Of a stretch of DNA of 6,565 bases, positions 1 through 6,368 are shown piece after piece; the stretch's first letter is position 1, and each line of letters opens with the position of its first letter. The stretch comes from an uncultured bacterium (GTDB lineage: Bacteria > Verrucomicrobiota > Kiritimatiellia > RFP12 > UBA1067): assembly GCA_902773475.1 (NCBI GenBank), contig CACYEO010000210.1:1-6565 (forward strand). Direction: 5' to 3'. The position numbers were made by a program, and so were the translations under genes. The notes beneath the pieces were generated by a model. It made no database searches, was not told where the DNA came from, and was given only the letters and a program-made list of their open reading frames with translations.

Positions 1-70
1 GAAACAACCGGAACAACTGGAAAAAACAACGAGCGCGCACCAAAGGAAAGTTGTTTCAAACAGTTGTTTC
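1..70. repeat. AACAAC / GTTGTT direct and inverted repeat cluster
   Basis: aacaacYgg occurs twice in tandem with 9-bp period (3-11 and 12-20), followed by a looser aaacaac at 24-30. The reverse complement gttgtttc appears at 50-57 and 63-70. The left units (gaaacaac at 1-8, gaacaactg at 11-19) can therefore pair with the right units (the second inside cagttgtttc, 61-70). The result is a small A/C-rich block facing a T/G-rich block with about 20 nt between. It could be a repeat element edge or a multi-site operator; the window edge cuts it, so its full extent is unknown. Confidence 0.6.
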
Positions 71-142
71 CCATAATCAAGAAGCCAGACGGTGAATTAC
101 GCAGATGCACGCGGCCGCTCAACTGCCATGGGCGCGAGACAT

Positions 143-215
143 GAGACGCGAGACGCGAGACGCGAAAAATCCTCTCGTCCGACGTCAAAATCTCTCGCGT
201 CTCCCGTCTGACGTC
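143..215. repeat. gagacgc 7-bp array with inverted copy
   Basis: Three perfect gagacgc units run head to tail at 143-149, 150-156 and 157-163. An exact 11-bp inverted match (gagacgcgaga at 150-160, tctcgcgtctc at 193-203) allows a stem with a loop of about 32 nt. A second direct repeat, cgtcYgacgtc, lies at 176-186 and 205-215 and contains the palindrome gacgtc. The arrangement looks like a dispersed intergenic element rather than coding sequence. Confidence 0.65.
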
Positions 216-277
216 TCACGCCCGGCTCAGACACTTTCAATCGTGTCAATCTTTACCCGATTTGCAGGCTGCATACT

Positions 278-305
278 GCGGATGGCGGATAGCGGTTAGC
301 CGGCA
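278..305. repeat. gcggatR degenerate 7-bp repeat
   Basis: gcggatg (278-284), gcggata (285-291), gcggtta (292-298) and a decayed gccggca (299-305) follow each other in 7-bp register. It is a short degenerate array, different in sequence from the neighbouring gagacgc and ACTCAAAC arrays. Confidence 0.5.
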
Positions 306-318
306 GAGTGGGGCGCAT

Positions 319-374
319 GATGTGGCAAGGCCGCCCCGGCCTTGCTGCAAGGGCGAGGGCGCCCTTGCCACATC
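319..374. repeat. Compact three-stem inverted-repeat element
   Basis: An outer arm gatgtg (319-324) pairs with cacatc (369-374). Inside sit two hairpins separated by one base: gcaaggcc (325-332) with ggccttgc (338-345), and gcaagggc (347-354) with gcccttgc (361-368). All three stems are perfect, so single-stranded DNA or RNA could fold as a three-way junction. Alternatively, a 12-bp outer stem (319-330 with 363-374) forms, excluding the inner pair. No T-run follows on either strand, so it is not a classic terminator. REP-like/MITE-like element or factor-assisted 3' end of the operon are the main readings. Confidence 0.65.
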
Positions 375-385
375 TCTATTGTGGA

Positions 386-472
386 GCCCTGCCGGCCAAT
401 CCACAACCGATTCCCCGAACACTCAAACACTCAAAAACCCAAACACTCAAACACTCAAACACTCAAACACTT
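386..472 (+). repeat. Composite repeat: GCCCTGCCGG plus ACTCAAAC octamer array
   Basis: gccctgccgg lies at 386-395. After about 25 nt containing gattcccc, six 8-bp units follow: actcaaac (421), actcaaaa (429), acccaaac (437), and actcaaac at 445, 453 and 461, ending in a partial actt. The same two parts in the same order occur on the opposite strand at 6493-6560, at the other end of the gene cluster. The array translates as repeating N-T-Q-T-L-K-H-S in one frame, which explains a spurious open frame here. Confidence 0.75.
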
Positions 473-543
473 TTCTCCGGGCCGGTCACACGCTGGGCGC
501 GAGCCCGACCCTTATTCGAAAAAACTTATGCCGTCCCCGGCCG

Positions 544-1854
544 CTACCGCGTGTTGCCTGTGTACCTGCCCGCGAAAAGAACTATGCCGGGATCGTCCTG
601 CCAGACGAAAAACAGAAACTGCGAATCGAATTTCATTTCGGGCGGGGGCGTCTCCTTCGCCTTTTCAAGCGCGGCGCGGCGCGCGGCGATCAGTTCCTCG
701 TCCGTCATCTTGGCGGATGCGTCCTTCGGCGCGGCCTTTTTGCGGACCGTCTTCTTCTCGCCTTCCACGACTATATCGCCGAATTCAGGTTCGCCCCCCT
801 CGCCGAGCGTAAAGACGGTCTTGCAGACCATCAGTCCGAATCCGGCATTCACGCTGATTTTGTCGAATCCCTTCAGCGGGAATCCCCACTTGCGGAAAAG
901 CGGGGGGAGGAGGAGCTTCGTCCGTATCGAAAAAGCGGGAAAGGATATCCTGTATTTCCCCTCTCCGCGCATCGTAAGCGTTTCGCCGTCCGCGACTGCG
1001 GCCGTGAAATCCTCGGACTCGAACGTCTGGCTCCGCAGCGGAGACGGATTTTCCCGCAGGGCGGACGATATGCTTTCGAAACTCCTGAAGCTGAACGACT
1101 GCATGACGGCCGGCGCGGTGGCGTTCGTCACGGGTTTCACGAGCCATAGCGAGAGACCGCCTTTGAGCGGCAAGGCGACGGCCTTGAACGACGGCGTTTC
1201 CGCCGTGCGCAGGGTGCGCACGCCGCTGATGTAGCGGCGCTTTATCTTCGCGCCGCGCGAGGTTTTGAAATCGTTCGTGTACGATTCAGCCGGATCGAAC
1301 GGCTCCAGGAAGCGCGGAGTCGCCGAAAACGCCGCGGTCAGCGAGCAGTCGTTGCGGCTGAGTTCCGCGTTCCTGCCGAGGAACGACCATTGCACGCCGT
1401 CGGTGGCCATATCGATCCAGTGGTTCGCGTGTTCGCGGTACATGGAGTTCAGAACCTCGCCGCCGTAATTGTCCTGGATGTCGCGGACGTATACCGGGTC
1501 GGCCATCGAAATCGGAAGCGGGGTCCAGATCGCGAACATCCCGCGGATGTCGTTGTCCACGCGCGAACGCGGCTTCACCGCATTGCGCCGCACCTCGCCG
1601 AAAGACATCGTGAAATCTGAATACAGCCCGATGGTCTTCGCGATGTTGTTGCGTCTTTCCGGCGGCATCGCCGTTCCGAGCGCGGCGGCGATTTTCGATA
1701 TCCCGAACGGCGGGCAGACCGCCGAGGCCGAATCGTCGGGCATGCACGCCTTGAAGCATTTCACGGCGAACTCGTTCTGGTTCCAGACCGCCGCGCCGCA
1801 CGAAGCGGCTGCGAGCGCGAATATTGCTGTAAATTTTATTTTCGTGTTTTGCAT
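544..1854 (-). CDS. Secreted serpin-family protein with an atypical reactive-centre loop
   Basis: The protein is 436 aa. An N-terminal signal peptide is visible (basic start with K5 and K7, hydrophobic core about 8-22, Ala-rich end near 18-22), so it is probably exported. Serpin hallmarks are in order: PPFGIS at 48-53; NHWIDMATDGV at 144-154 (family N-x-W-x-x-x-x-T-x-G); AAFSATPRFLEPFDP at 174-188; ALPLKGG at 227-233 with a hydrophobic strand after it; YRISFPAFSI at 301-310; and the C-terminal FLFFVWQDDPGIVLFAGR at 413-430. Canonical serpins inhibit proteases through the loop before this last block. Here the hinge reads GEGGEPEFGD (351-360) instead of the Ala-rich form, and about 25 extra charged residues follow, so inhibition is doubtful. 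It is last in the operon, 15 bp after the ligase, and ends in TAG. Family assignment is firm; the target is unknown. Confidence 0.88.
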   Translation of the reverse strand: MQNTKIKFTAIFALAAASCGAAVWNQNEFAVKCFKACMPDDSASAVCPPFGISKIAAALGTAMPPERRNNIAKTIGLYSDFTMSFGEVRRNAVKPRSRVDNDIRGMFAIWTPLPISMADPVYVRDIQDNYGGEVLNSMYREHANHWIDMATDGVQWSFLGRNAELSRNDCSLTAAFSATPRFLEPFDPAESYTNDFKTSRGAKIKRRYISGVRTLRTAETPSFKAVALPLKGGLSLWLVKPVTNATAPAVMQSFSFRSFESISSALRENPSPLRSQTFESEDFTAAVADGETLTMRGEGKYRISFPAFSIRTKLLLPPLFRKWGFPLKGFDKISVNAGFGLMVCKTVFTLGEGGEPEFGDIVVEGEKKTVRKKAAPKDASAKMTDEELIAARRAALEKAKETPPPEMKFDSQFLFFVWQDDPGIVLFAGRYTGNTR

Positions 1855-1859
1855 GTTTG

Positions 1860-1864
1860 CACCT
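1860..1864 (-). promoter_or_regulatory. Shine-Dalgarno for the serpin gene
   Basis: On the minus strand AGGTG precedes the ATG at 1854 by 5 nt, inside the 15-bp gap after the ligase stop. It supports this ATG, which also places the signal peptide exactly at the N-terminus. Confidence 0.6.
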
Positions 1865-1869
1865 GAATG

Positions 1870-3552
1870 TCATTCGTCGAGCGAACCGGCGTAGAGTCCG
1901 CGCTTGATTTTCATGGACGGCGTCCGTTCGAGCGGCTCGAAGCGGACTTCGATCTTCCGCGGAATCTTGTAGTCGGCGACGGACGCCCTGCACACGCCCT
2001 GCACGTACGAGACCGTGAACGCGCGCAGCTCTTCGCGGGTGAGGGATTCGCGCTTCAAATGCGCGGCGGCGGCTTCGCCGTCCGGCACAACGATCGCGCC
2101 CACATGTTCGCCGGTCTCTCCCCGCGAGCGCCAGCCCAGCACCAGCACGTCCTTCAGCAGCGGCGAATGTTCAAGCGGCCTTTCGACCTCTTCCGGGTAG
2201 ATGTTCTTTCCCTCGCGGTTCACGATAAGCGATTTGCAGCGTCCGCAGATGGAAATGTCGCCCCGCACGCCGGCGCGCACGATGTCGCCCGTGCGGTAGA
2301 AACCGTCGGCGTCGAACGCGGCGCGCGTCTGCTCATCGTTGCGCCAGTAGCCTTTCATGACGGACGGACCCTTGAGCAGAAGCTCCCCGGCGCCGGAATT
2401 GTCGGCGCCCGCGATTTTCCATTCGTACCCGTCGAGCACGGGGCCGACCGTCCCGGGGATGAATTGCCCCGGGCGCGGATAGGCCACGCCGGGAGAGCAT
2501 TCCGTTATGCCGTATCCTTCAAGCACGGACAGGCCGATCTTGCGGAAGCCTTCGAGCGTGTCGAGCGAAACCGGCGCGCCGCCGATCCCCAGAAGCCGCA
2601 GCCTGCCGCCGAAGCGTTCCAGTATCTTTTTGGCGACGAACTTGCGCGAAAAGCCGAACTTGAACAGACCCGACGCGATCAGCGATTTGCGGATCTGCGA
2701 ATCGATGCGCGCATACAGTTTCTCGGCCAGGAGCGGAACCGCCAGGATCACGGTGGGCCTGACGGCGAGGATGTCGTCCGCCACCGTGCGGAGCGAACGC
2801 ACGAACGCCACCGACGCGCCGACGGACATCGGCAGAAGGAAGTTCCCGGTGAACGAGAAGGCGTGGAAGAGGGGGAGGACGTTCAAGAAACAGTCGTCCG
2901 GGAAGAACGGGACGCGCGCGAGCGTGGCGGAGACGTTTGCCGTGAAATTCCCGTGCGAAAGCATCACGCCCTTCGGACGGCCCGTCGTGCCGGACGAGTA
3001 TATGAGCGAAGCGATGTCGCCGTCCTGCGGCTTTGCGGCGGCGTAGGCTTCTGCCGCCATCGCGGCGGGCGTTTCGCAGCGCGCGAGCATCGACGGAAGC
3101 GCGTCGCACTCCACGCCTGGAAGCGACGGAGCGGAGGCGGCGTCCGGCGCGCCGGTCCACACCACGCGGCGCAGCCCGGGGAGGGATTTCACGGCCTCGC
3201 GGACTGTCGCGGCCTGCGCGGTCTGCGCGAAGAGCACGGCCGCTCCCGAATCCGAAAGAATGTGGCGCGCTTCGCCCGCGCGGAGTTTCGGATCGAGCGT
3301 AGTCACTGTCGTGCCGGCGCCGGAGAGCGCCAGGTAGAGTTCGATCCAGAGCGGAGAGTTGTCGAGCATCACCGCGGCCACGTCGCGGCCCGGCTCCAGC
3401 TTCAGCGGGCGGAGCGCCGCATAGAGCGAGCGCACGCGGGAAAGAGTCTGGGCGTATGTCATTCCGCGCCAGGCGTTCCCTTCCCAGAAACGCATGAACA
3501 CGGTGTCCGGAGAGGTTTCCGCCGCGCGTTCGAAAAGGTCGCGCACGGTCAT
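1870..3552 (-). CDS. AMP-forming long-chain acyl-CoA (or acyl-ACP) synthetase
   Basis: This 560-aa ANL-superfamily enzyme probably activates a fatty acid with ATP to acyl-AMP and then forms a thioester with CoA. Visible motifs: P-loop YSSGTTGRPKGV at 185-196, EGYGITECSPG at 345-355 (adenine/acyl-AMP pocket), YRTGDI at 419-424, GRCKSLIVNREGKNIYPEEVE at 437-457 (hinge and C-terminal domain), and the A10 lysine in TPSMKIKR (544-551), most likely K548, where FadD-type enzymes usually have G-K. The region 220-260 (LNVLPLFHAF) also fits long-chain members. An upstream in-frame extension to 3918 runs through the previous gene and lacks homology; the ATG at 3552 overlaps the preceding TGA as ATGA and begins at the family N-terminus. 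Beside an Lpt-type gene it may feed envelope lipid synthesis; the substrate cannot be read from sequence. Confidence 0.9.
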   Translation of the reverse strand: MTVRDLFERAAETSPDTVFMRFWEGNAWRGMTYAQTLSRVRSLYAALRPLKLEPGRDVAAVMLDNSPLWIELYLALSGAGTTVTTLDPKLRAGEARHILSDSGAAVLFAQTAQAATVREAVKSLPGLRRVVWTGAPDAASAPSLPGVECDALPSMLARCETPAAMAAEAYAAAKPQDGDIASLIYSSGTTGRPKGVMLSHGNFTANVSATLARVPFFPDDCFLNVLPLFHAFSFTGNFLLPMSVGASVAFVRSLRTVADDILAVRPTVILAVPLLAEKLYARIDSQIRKSLIASGLFKFGFSRKFVAKKILERFGGRLRLLGIGGAPVSLDTLEGFRKIGLSVLEGYGITECSPGVAYPRPGQFIPGTVGPVLDGYEWKIAGADNSGAGELLLKGPSVMKGYWRNDEQTRAAFDADGFYRTGDIVRAGVRGDISICGRCKSLIVNREGKNIYPEEVERPLEHSPLLKDVLVLGWRSRGETGEHVGAIVVPDGEAAAAHLKRESLTREELRAFTVSYVQGVCRASVADYKIPRKIEVRFEPLERTPSMKIKRGLYAGSLDE

Positions 3553-4523
3553 GCCGCCACCGCCTTTGCGAAAACGGCCGCGAACACTGCGATATTGGCG
3601 AATACCGCAGCGACGGCGGAAAGGACGAACCACAGGAGCACCGCGCCCCAGGGGAAGGAACGCGGCTGCGGCGGCCGTGCGAGGCGGCCCTGCATCACGC
3701 CCAGCAGATCGCCCGAAAACGCGGCGAAGCGTCCGCTGCCGAAAACCAGCGAAAGCCCGCGCAATATCGCGGCGATCAGCGCGACGCGCCCGGCGAACGC
3801 GAGAGCGTCGGCGAAGAGCGCCAGCGCCAGCGAGCAGAACGCCACCGCGCGCACGGAGGCCGGCCCCGCGCCCGAAAGCGCCGAAGCCGCGTCCGAAAGT
3901 CCGGGCAGGAACGTCCACGCTTCCGCCATATTGCGCACAAGCTCTTCTATTTCAGGGATCGGGACGATTCTTCCGCAGACTGCAGGGACCGCCCGCGCCG
4001 CAAGCAGATAGAGAACCGCGATTGCGGGAAGTTTCGAGATTCCGGAAAGACGGCTGAACGGACGCGCGGCGAGTTCGCACATTCCGTAGCCCGGCGCGCG
4101 CGGACGGATTTCAGCCCCCAGACAGAAGGCGGCAAACCACGCCGTCCATATCTTCATCAGGGAAAGAGCCGTTGAAACGCATATAAACGCGGCGGGGCGC
4201 GCCATCCCGGCGAAACTCCGCACCGAAGCGTCCCACTGCGGGGGAAGGACGACGAACGGAACCGCAGCCAGCGGTTCGGCAAAGCCCGTGCGGATCGAAA
4301 CGACGATGCGGAAAGCCGCGACGGCCGCGAAAGACACCGCTGCGGCGGCGCGCGGCGGAAGCCGCAGGACCGATGCCGCGGGGGCGGAGAGGAAATCTCC
4401 GGCCCTGACGACTCCGGCGCTGCGCGCATCGGGAGCGTCGGACGCGGATGTGAAAGCGAACATCCTGATCCACAGCAGGAAAAGCGAGCAGTCCGCGATT
4501 GCGAGAACGTAACCGTGCCACAT
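3549..4523 (-). CDS. Unrecognised multi-spanning membrane protein, possibly duplicated YggT-like
   Basis: The product is 324 aa and very rich in Ala, Val, Leu and Phe. Hydrophobic segments lie at about 4-24, 57-77, 108-137, 165-184, 224-260 and 291-322, so five to seven membrane spans are likely, with no sign of a cleaved signal. I do not recognise the family with confidence. The two ends share a pattern: a helix ending in I/L-R (LFLLWIRMF at 14-22; IAAILRGLSL at 250-259), a 25-30 residue linker, a Pro/Arg-rich stretch (LPPRA; LARPPQPR), then another helix. That is reminiscent of YggT repeats, but this is a weak resemblance. The start at 4523 is 15 bp after the upstream stop, with GGGGGGA ahead of it. 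Its 3' end overlaps the ligase start as ATGA, implying coupled translation and a link to lipid or envelope work. Confidence 0.75.
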   Translation of the reverse strand: MWHGYVLAIADCSLFLLWIRMFAFTSASDAPDARSAGVVRAGDFLSAPAASVLRLPPRAAAAVSFAAVAAFRIVVSIRTGFAEPLAAVPFVVLPPQWDASVRSFAGMARPAAFICVSTALSLMKIWTAWFAAFCLGAEIRPRAPGYGMCELAARPFSRLSGISKLPAIAVLYLLAARAVPAVCGRIVPIPEIEELVRNMAEAWTFLPGLSDAASALSGAGPASVRAVAFCSLALALFADALAFAGRVALIAAILRGLSLVFGSGRFAAFSGDLLGVMQGRLARPPQPRSFPWGAVLLWFVLSAVAAVFANIAVFAAVFAKAVAA

Positions 4524-4538
4524 CTTTTCCGTCCCCCC

Positions 4539-5693
4539 TCAGCGGTTGCGCCTGAAAAGCCTGAGACCTGCGACGAAGAATATCGCCGCCGGGAGGAACG
4601 CTGCAACGGGCGGCGTCGCCGTTTCGAGCATCCCGCGGAGCGTGCGGCAGGCGGGATCGCCCGGAGGCGGAACCGCCCAGCCGCGCTCTGCAAGCGCGGC
4701 GCAGCCTATCATGCAGACTATGGTCAGGGCGAAAAAGGCGAAAAACATCGCGATCGCGCCGAGAACCCCTTTGAAGATGGACTGCCTGCCGGTGGCGACT
4801 CCGGCAGGTATCGCAAAGAGTGTTATGATTATGCAGGCGAAAGGCGCGGCGGCCTTGGCCCATGCGTCGTAGATCTGGCGCGTCCGGGTGGGCGCGGGAA
4901 CCGAAGGACGCCCTTGTATGTAGCGGAAGCGGTCGCGGACGGGCAGGAAATTCAAATCGCTCTCGGTGAGGGCAAGATCGCGCGGCGTTTCGGAAAATCC
5001 GGCGAGAACGCGCAGCGGAAGGGCGTCGAGACCGGGCGAGGGGGAGGGTTTCTGCCGGCCCGCCGCGTTGAAATAAGTCCACTTCGCCCCGTAAAGCCAC
5101 CATTGCCCGTCGAGAAATCTCGCACGGTCCGCCCGGACGCTGAAAACGCCGGGTTCCACGATCTGCACGTCTTCAAGATCCGAAGCGTCGGGCGACAAGA
5201 CGCGCCTGGCCGTCCATGTGCGGTTGATGCCGGGAAGATCGGGCGCGAACGTATTGCGCTTCTCCTCCATCGCCTCGATGCGGAACTTCGCCTTGCGGAA
5301 ATCCTCCGCCCATTTCGAATGCTTCGGAACGAAAGCCTCGTTTATCCATGCCACGGCCGCGGCGCACATCACGGCCCATACGAGAATCGGACGGACGATC
5401 GCGGCGAAGCCGACCCCGCTTGCGCGCATGGCGGTGATCTCGCTGTGGCGGCAGAAATTCCACATCGTGTAGAGCGTGGCAAGGAGAAGCGCCGCCGGCA
5501 TGAGCCACTGGAAGTACGGGGCGATGTATCCGCAGAAAAAGCGGACGATGTCGGAAAAAGCCGGGCCGGCTTCCATTATGCGTCCGAATGAACCGAATAG
5601 TTCAAACAGGACGAATATAGACAGAAATCCCGCCGTGCAGTAGAACAGCGGGATCGCGAATTCCCGGAAAACGTATCTGAAAAGAATCCGCAC
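4539..5693 (-). CDS. LptF/LptG-family permease (YjgP/YjgQ)
   Basis: This 384-aa inner-membrane protein belongs to the family whose LptF and LptG pair with the LptB ATPase to extract lipopolysaccharide from the inner membrane and pass it to the periplasmic bridge. Membrane spans are visible at about 12-33, 60-80, 100-120, 282-302, 306-332 and 360-379. A large periplasmic domain (about 121-275) separates the two triplets, as in the family, and length is usual. The cytoplasmic coupling region RHSEITAMRASG at 82-93 is the family signature. The start is GTG at 5693, since the next Met is residue 40, inside the conserved N-terminus; GGAGGG lies 9 nt upstream. It follows secG by 26 bp. I cannot decide between LptF and LptG; the partner gene is not in this window. 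Confidence 0.88.
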   Translation of the reverse strand: MRILFRYVFREFAIPLFYCTAGFLSIFVLFELFGSFGRIMEAGPAFSDIVRFFCGYIAPYFQWLMPAALLLATLYTMWNFCRHSEITAMRASGVGFAAIVRPILVWAVMCAAAVAWINEAFVPKHSKWAEDFRKAKFRIEAMEEKRNTFAPDLPGINRTWTARRVLSPDASDLEDVQIVEPGVFSVRADRARFLDGQWWLYGAKWTYFNAAGRQKPSPSPGLDALPLRVLAGFSETPRDLALTESDLNFLPVRDRFRYIQGRPSVPAPTRTRQIYDAWAKAAAPFACIIITLFAIPAGVATGRQSIFKGVLGAIAMFFAFFALTIVCMIGCAALAERGWAVPPPGDPACRTLRGMLETATPPVAAFLPAAIFFVAGLRLFRRNR

Positions 5694-5702
5694 CGGATTG
5701 CA

Positions 5703-5708
5703 CCCTCC
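5703..5708 (-). promoter_or_regulatory. Strong Shine-Dalgarno supporting the GTG start
   Basis: GGAGGG on the minus strand lies in the 26-bp secG/lptF-G gap, 9 nt from the GTG at 5693. It is the best ribosome-binding site in the window and decides the non-ATG start of the permease gene. Confidence 0.65.
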
Positions 5709-5719
5709 GCAACGGGAGG

Positions 5720-6331
5720 TCAGGCCGCAGACTTGGCGGGCTTCGACGGGGCGGGCGCCTTGGCGGGAGCCGCCGCAGGCTTGTCGGCGGGCTTCGCTGC
5801 GGGAGCGGGCTTGGCCGGGGCGGGGGCGGGTTTAGCTGCGGGAGCCGGCTTCGCCGCTTCGGGGGCCTTGGCGGGAGCCGCCGCGGGCTTGGCCGCAGGT
5901 TTCGCGGCCGGAGCGGGCTTGGCCGCTTCGGGAGCCTTGGCTGGAGCCGGAGCGGGCTTCGCAGCCTCGACGGGGGCGGGAGCGGGAACTGCAGGGGCGG
6001 CGGCCTCGGGCGTTTCCACAGGAAGCGGATCCTGGGCCGCGGCGGCGGTCTGCGTCTCCGCTGCCTTTTCATCGCCCAGCACGGAATTGTCTACCGACTT
6101 GGACGTAAGGCATGCGAGGAGAAGCGTGGTGACGAGAAAGACGGTTCCGAGAATCGCCGTGGCTTTCACAAGGACGTTTCCGGCGTCCGCGCCGAAGACA
6201 TCGCCGCCGGCGCCGCCGATGACGCCGCCGAGCCCGCCTTCTTTGGGCTTTTGCAGAAGCACCGCGCCCGCAAGGAGGATGCAGGTGGTTATTTCAATGA
6301 AGTAGAGCAGTCCGATGAAGAAGTTCAACAT
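5720..6331 (-). CDS. secG: SecG, protein-export translocase subunit, with long Ala/Pro/Lys tail
   Basis: SecG is the small two-helix subunit of the SecYEG channel; it assists SecA-driven export. Here the first helix is at about 4-25. The conserved loop follows, with LLQKPKEGGLGGVIGG (25-40) and DVFGADAGNVLVKATAILG (44-62), then helix two at about 58-75. These match the family closely. The protein is 203 aa, against about 110 in E. coli; the excess is a low-complexity tail (about 106-203) of A, P, K and E. I chose ATG 6331 because helix one starts there and AAAGG lies 9 nt upstream. A TTG at 6376 would add 15 hydrophilic residues and has less support. It is first in the five-gene cluster and its leader carries the only promoter candidate seen. 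Confidence 0.9.
   Translation of the reverse strand: MLNFFIGLLYFIEITTCILLAGAVLLQKPKEGGLGGVIGGAGGDVFGADAGNVLVKATAILGTVFLVTTLLLACLTSKSVDNSVLGDEKAAETQTAAAAQDPLPVETPEAAAPAVPAPAPVEAAKPAPAPAKAPEAAKPAPAAKPAAKPAAAPAKAPEAAKPAPAAKPAPAPAKPAPAAKPADKPAAAPAKAPAPSKPAKSAA
5825..5947 (-). repeat. 69-bp-spaced direct repeat within the secG tail
   Basis: An identical 18-residue unit beginning APAKAPEAAKPAP occurs at SecG residues 129-146 and 152-169, a 23-residue (69-bp) spacing, with decayed copies on either side (for example APAKAPAPSKPAK near the end). The two DNA copies differ at wobble positions, so the duplication is not brand new. Slippage or unequal exchange could change tail length among strains. Confidence 0.7.
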
Positions 6332-6350
6332 TTTGCACAGCCTTTCTTTG

Positions 6351-6368
6351 CAAGCCTCGTTTGGCTTG
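6351..6368 (-). promoter_or_regulatory. Leader hairpin just upstream of secG ribosome-binding site
   Basis: CAAGCC (6351-6356) and GGCTTG (6363-6368) are perfect inverted repeats with a 6-nt loop, about 20 nt ahead of the secG ATG. In the transcript this 6-bp stem would sit immediately before the AAAGG site. It may tune initiation or stability of the mRNA, or be chance; a 6-bp stem is modest. Confidence 0.35.

Larger units (their letters stand above)
1..543. other. Gene-free repeat-rich region downstream of the serpin gene
   Basis: No reading frame here looks like a gene: the short open frames have no family resemblance, start inside repeats and translate repeat units such as N-T-Q-T-L-K-H-S. 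At least five unrelated short-repeat types lie next to one another, each listed separately. No tRNA or rRNA was seen. No intrinsic terminator with a T-run was seen after the serpin stop; the small gggc/gccc hairpin at 495-506 has no T-tract on either side. The region may therefore be an intergenic repeat depot, or the end of a transcription unit closed by a factor-dependent terminator or by the GC-rich hairpins at 319-374. Confidence 0.7.

Noticed and set aside
421..470. CRISPR array
   Set aside because: The units are 8 bp, directly abutting and without spacers; no cas genes are nearby.
495..506. Intrinsic terminator after the serpin gene
   Set aside because: The stem is only gggc/gccc with a 4-nt loop and no T-run follows on either strand.
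262..1234. Plus-strand open frames crossing the ACTCAAAC array into the serpin gene
   Set aside because: They translate the octamer array as N-T-Q-T-L-K-H-S repeats and then run antisense to the serpin; no family features.
544..1854. Serpin as a lipoprotein
   Set aside because: A Cys at residue 19 follows A-A-S, but there is no Leu at -3 and the hydrophobic stretch continues past it; an ordinary signal peptide fits better.
3553..3918. N-terminal extension of the ligase (start at 3918)
   Set aside because: These 122 codons lie inside the membrane protein gene in another frame, are Arg/Ala-rich, and have no homology to the family. The ATGA overlap gives a natural start at 3552.
1867..4011. 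A 714-aa open frame on the plus strand
   Set aside because: It runs antisense across the acyl-CoA ligase and the membrane protein gene, is Arg/His/Glu-rich with no domain motifs, and is typical of GC-rich shadow frames. The minus strand has clear ANL motifs.
5733..6305. Gly/Ala-rich open frame opposite secG
   Set aside because: It is the complement of the Ala/Pro/Lys tail repeats; the composition follows from the repeat, and the other strand encodes a recognisable SecG.
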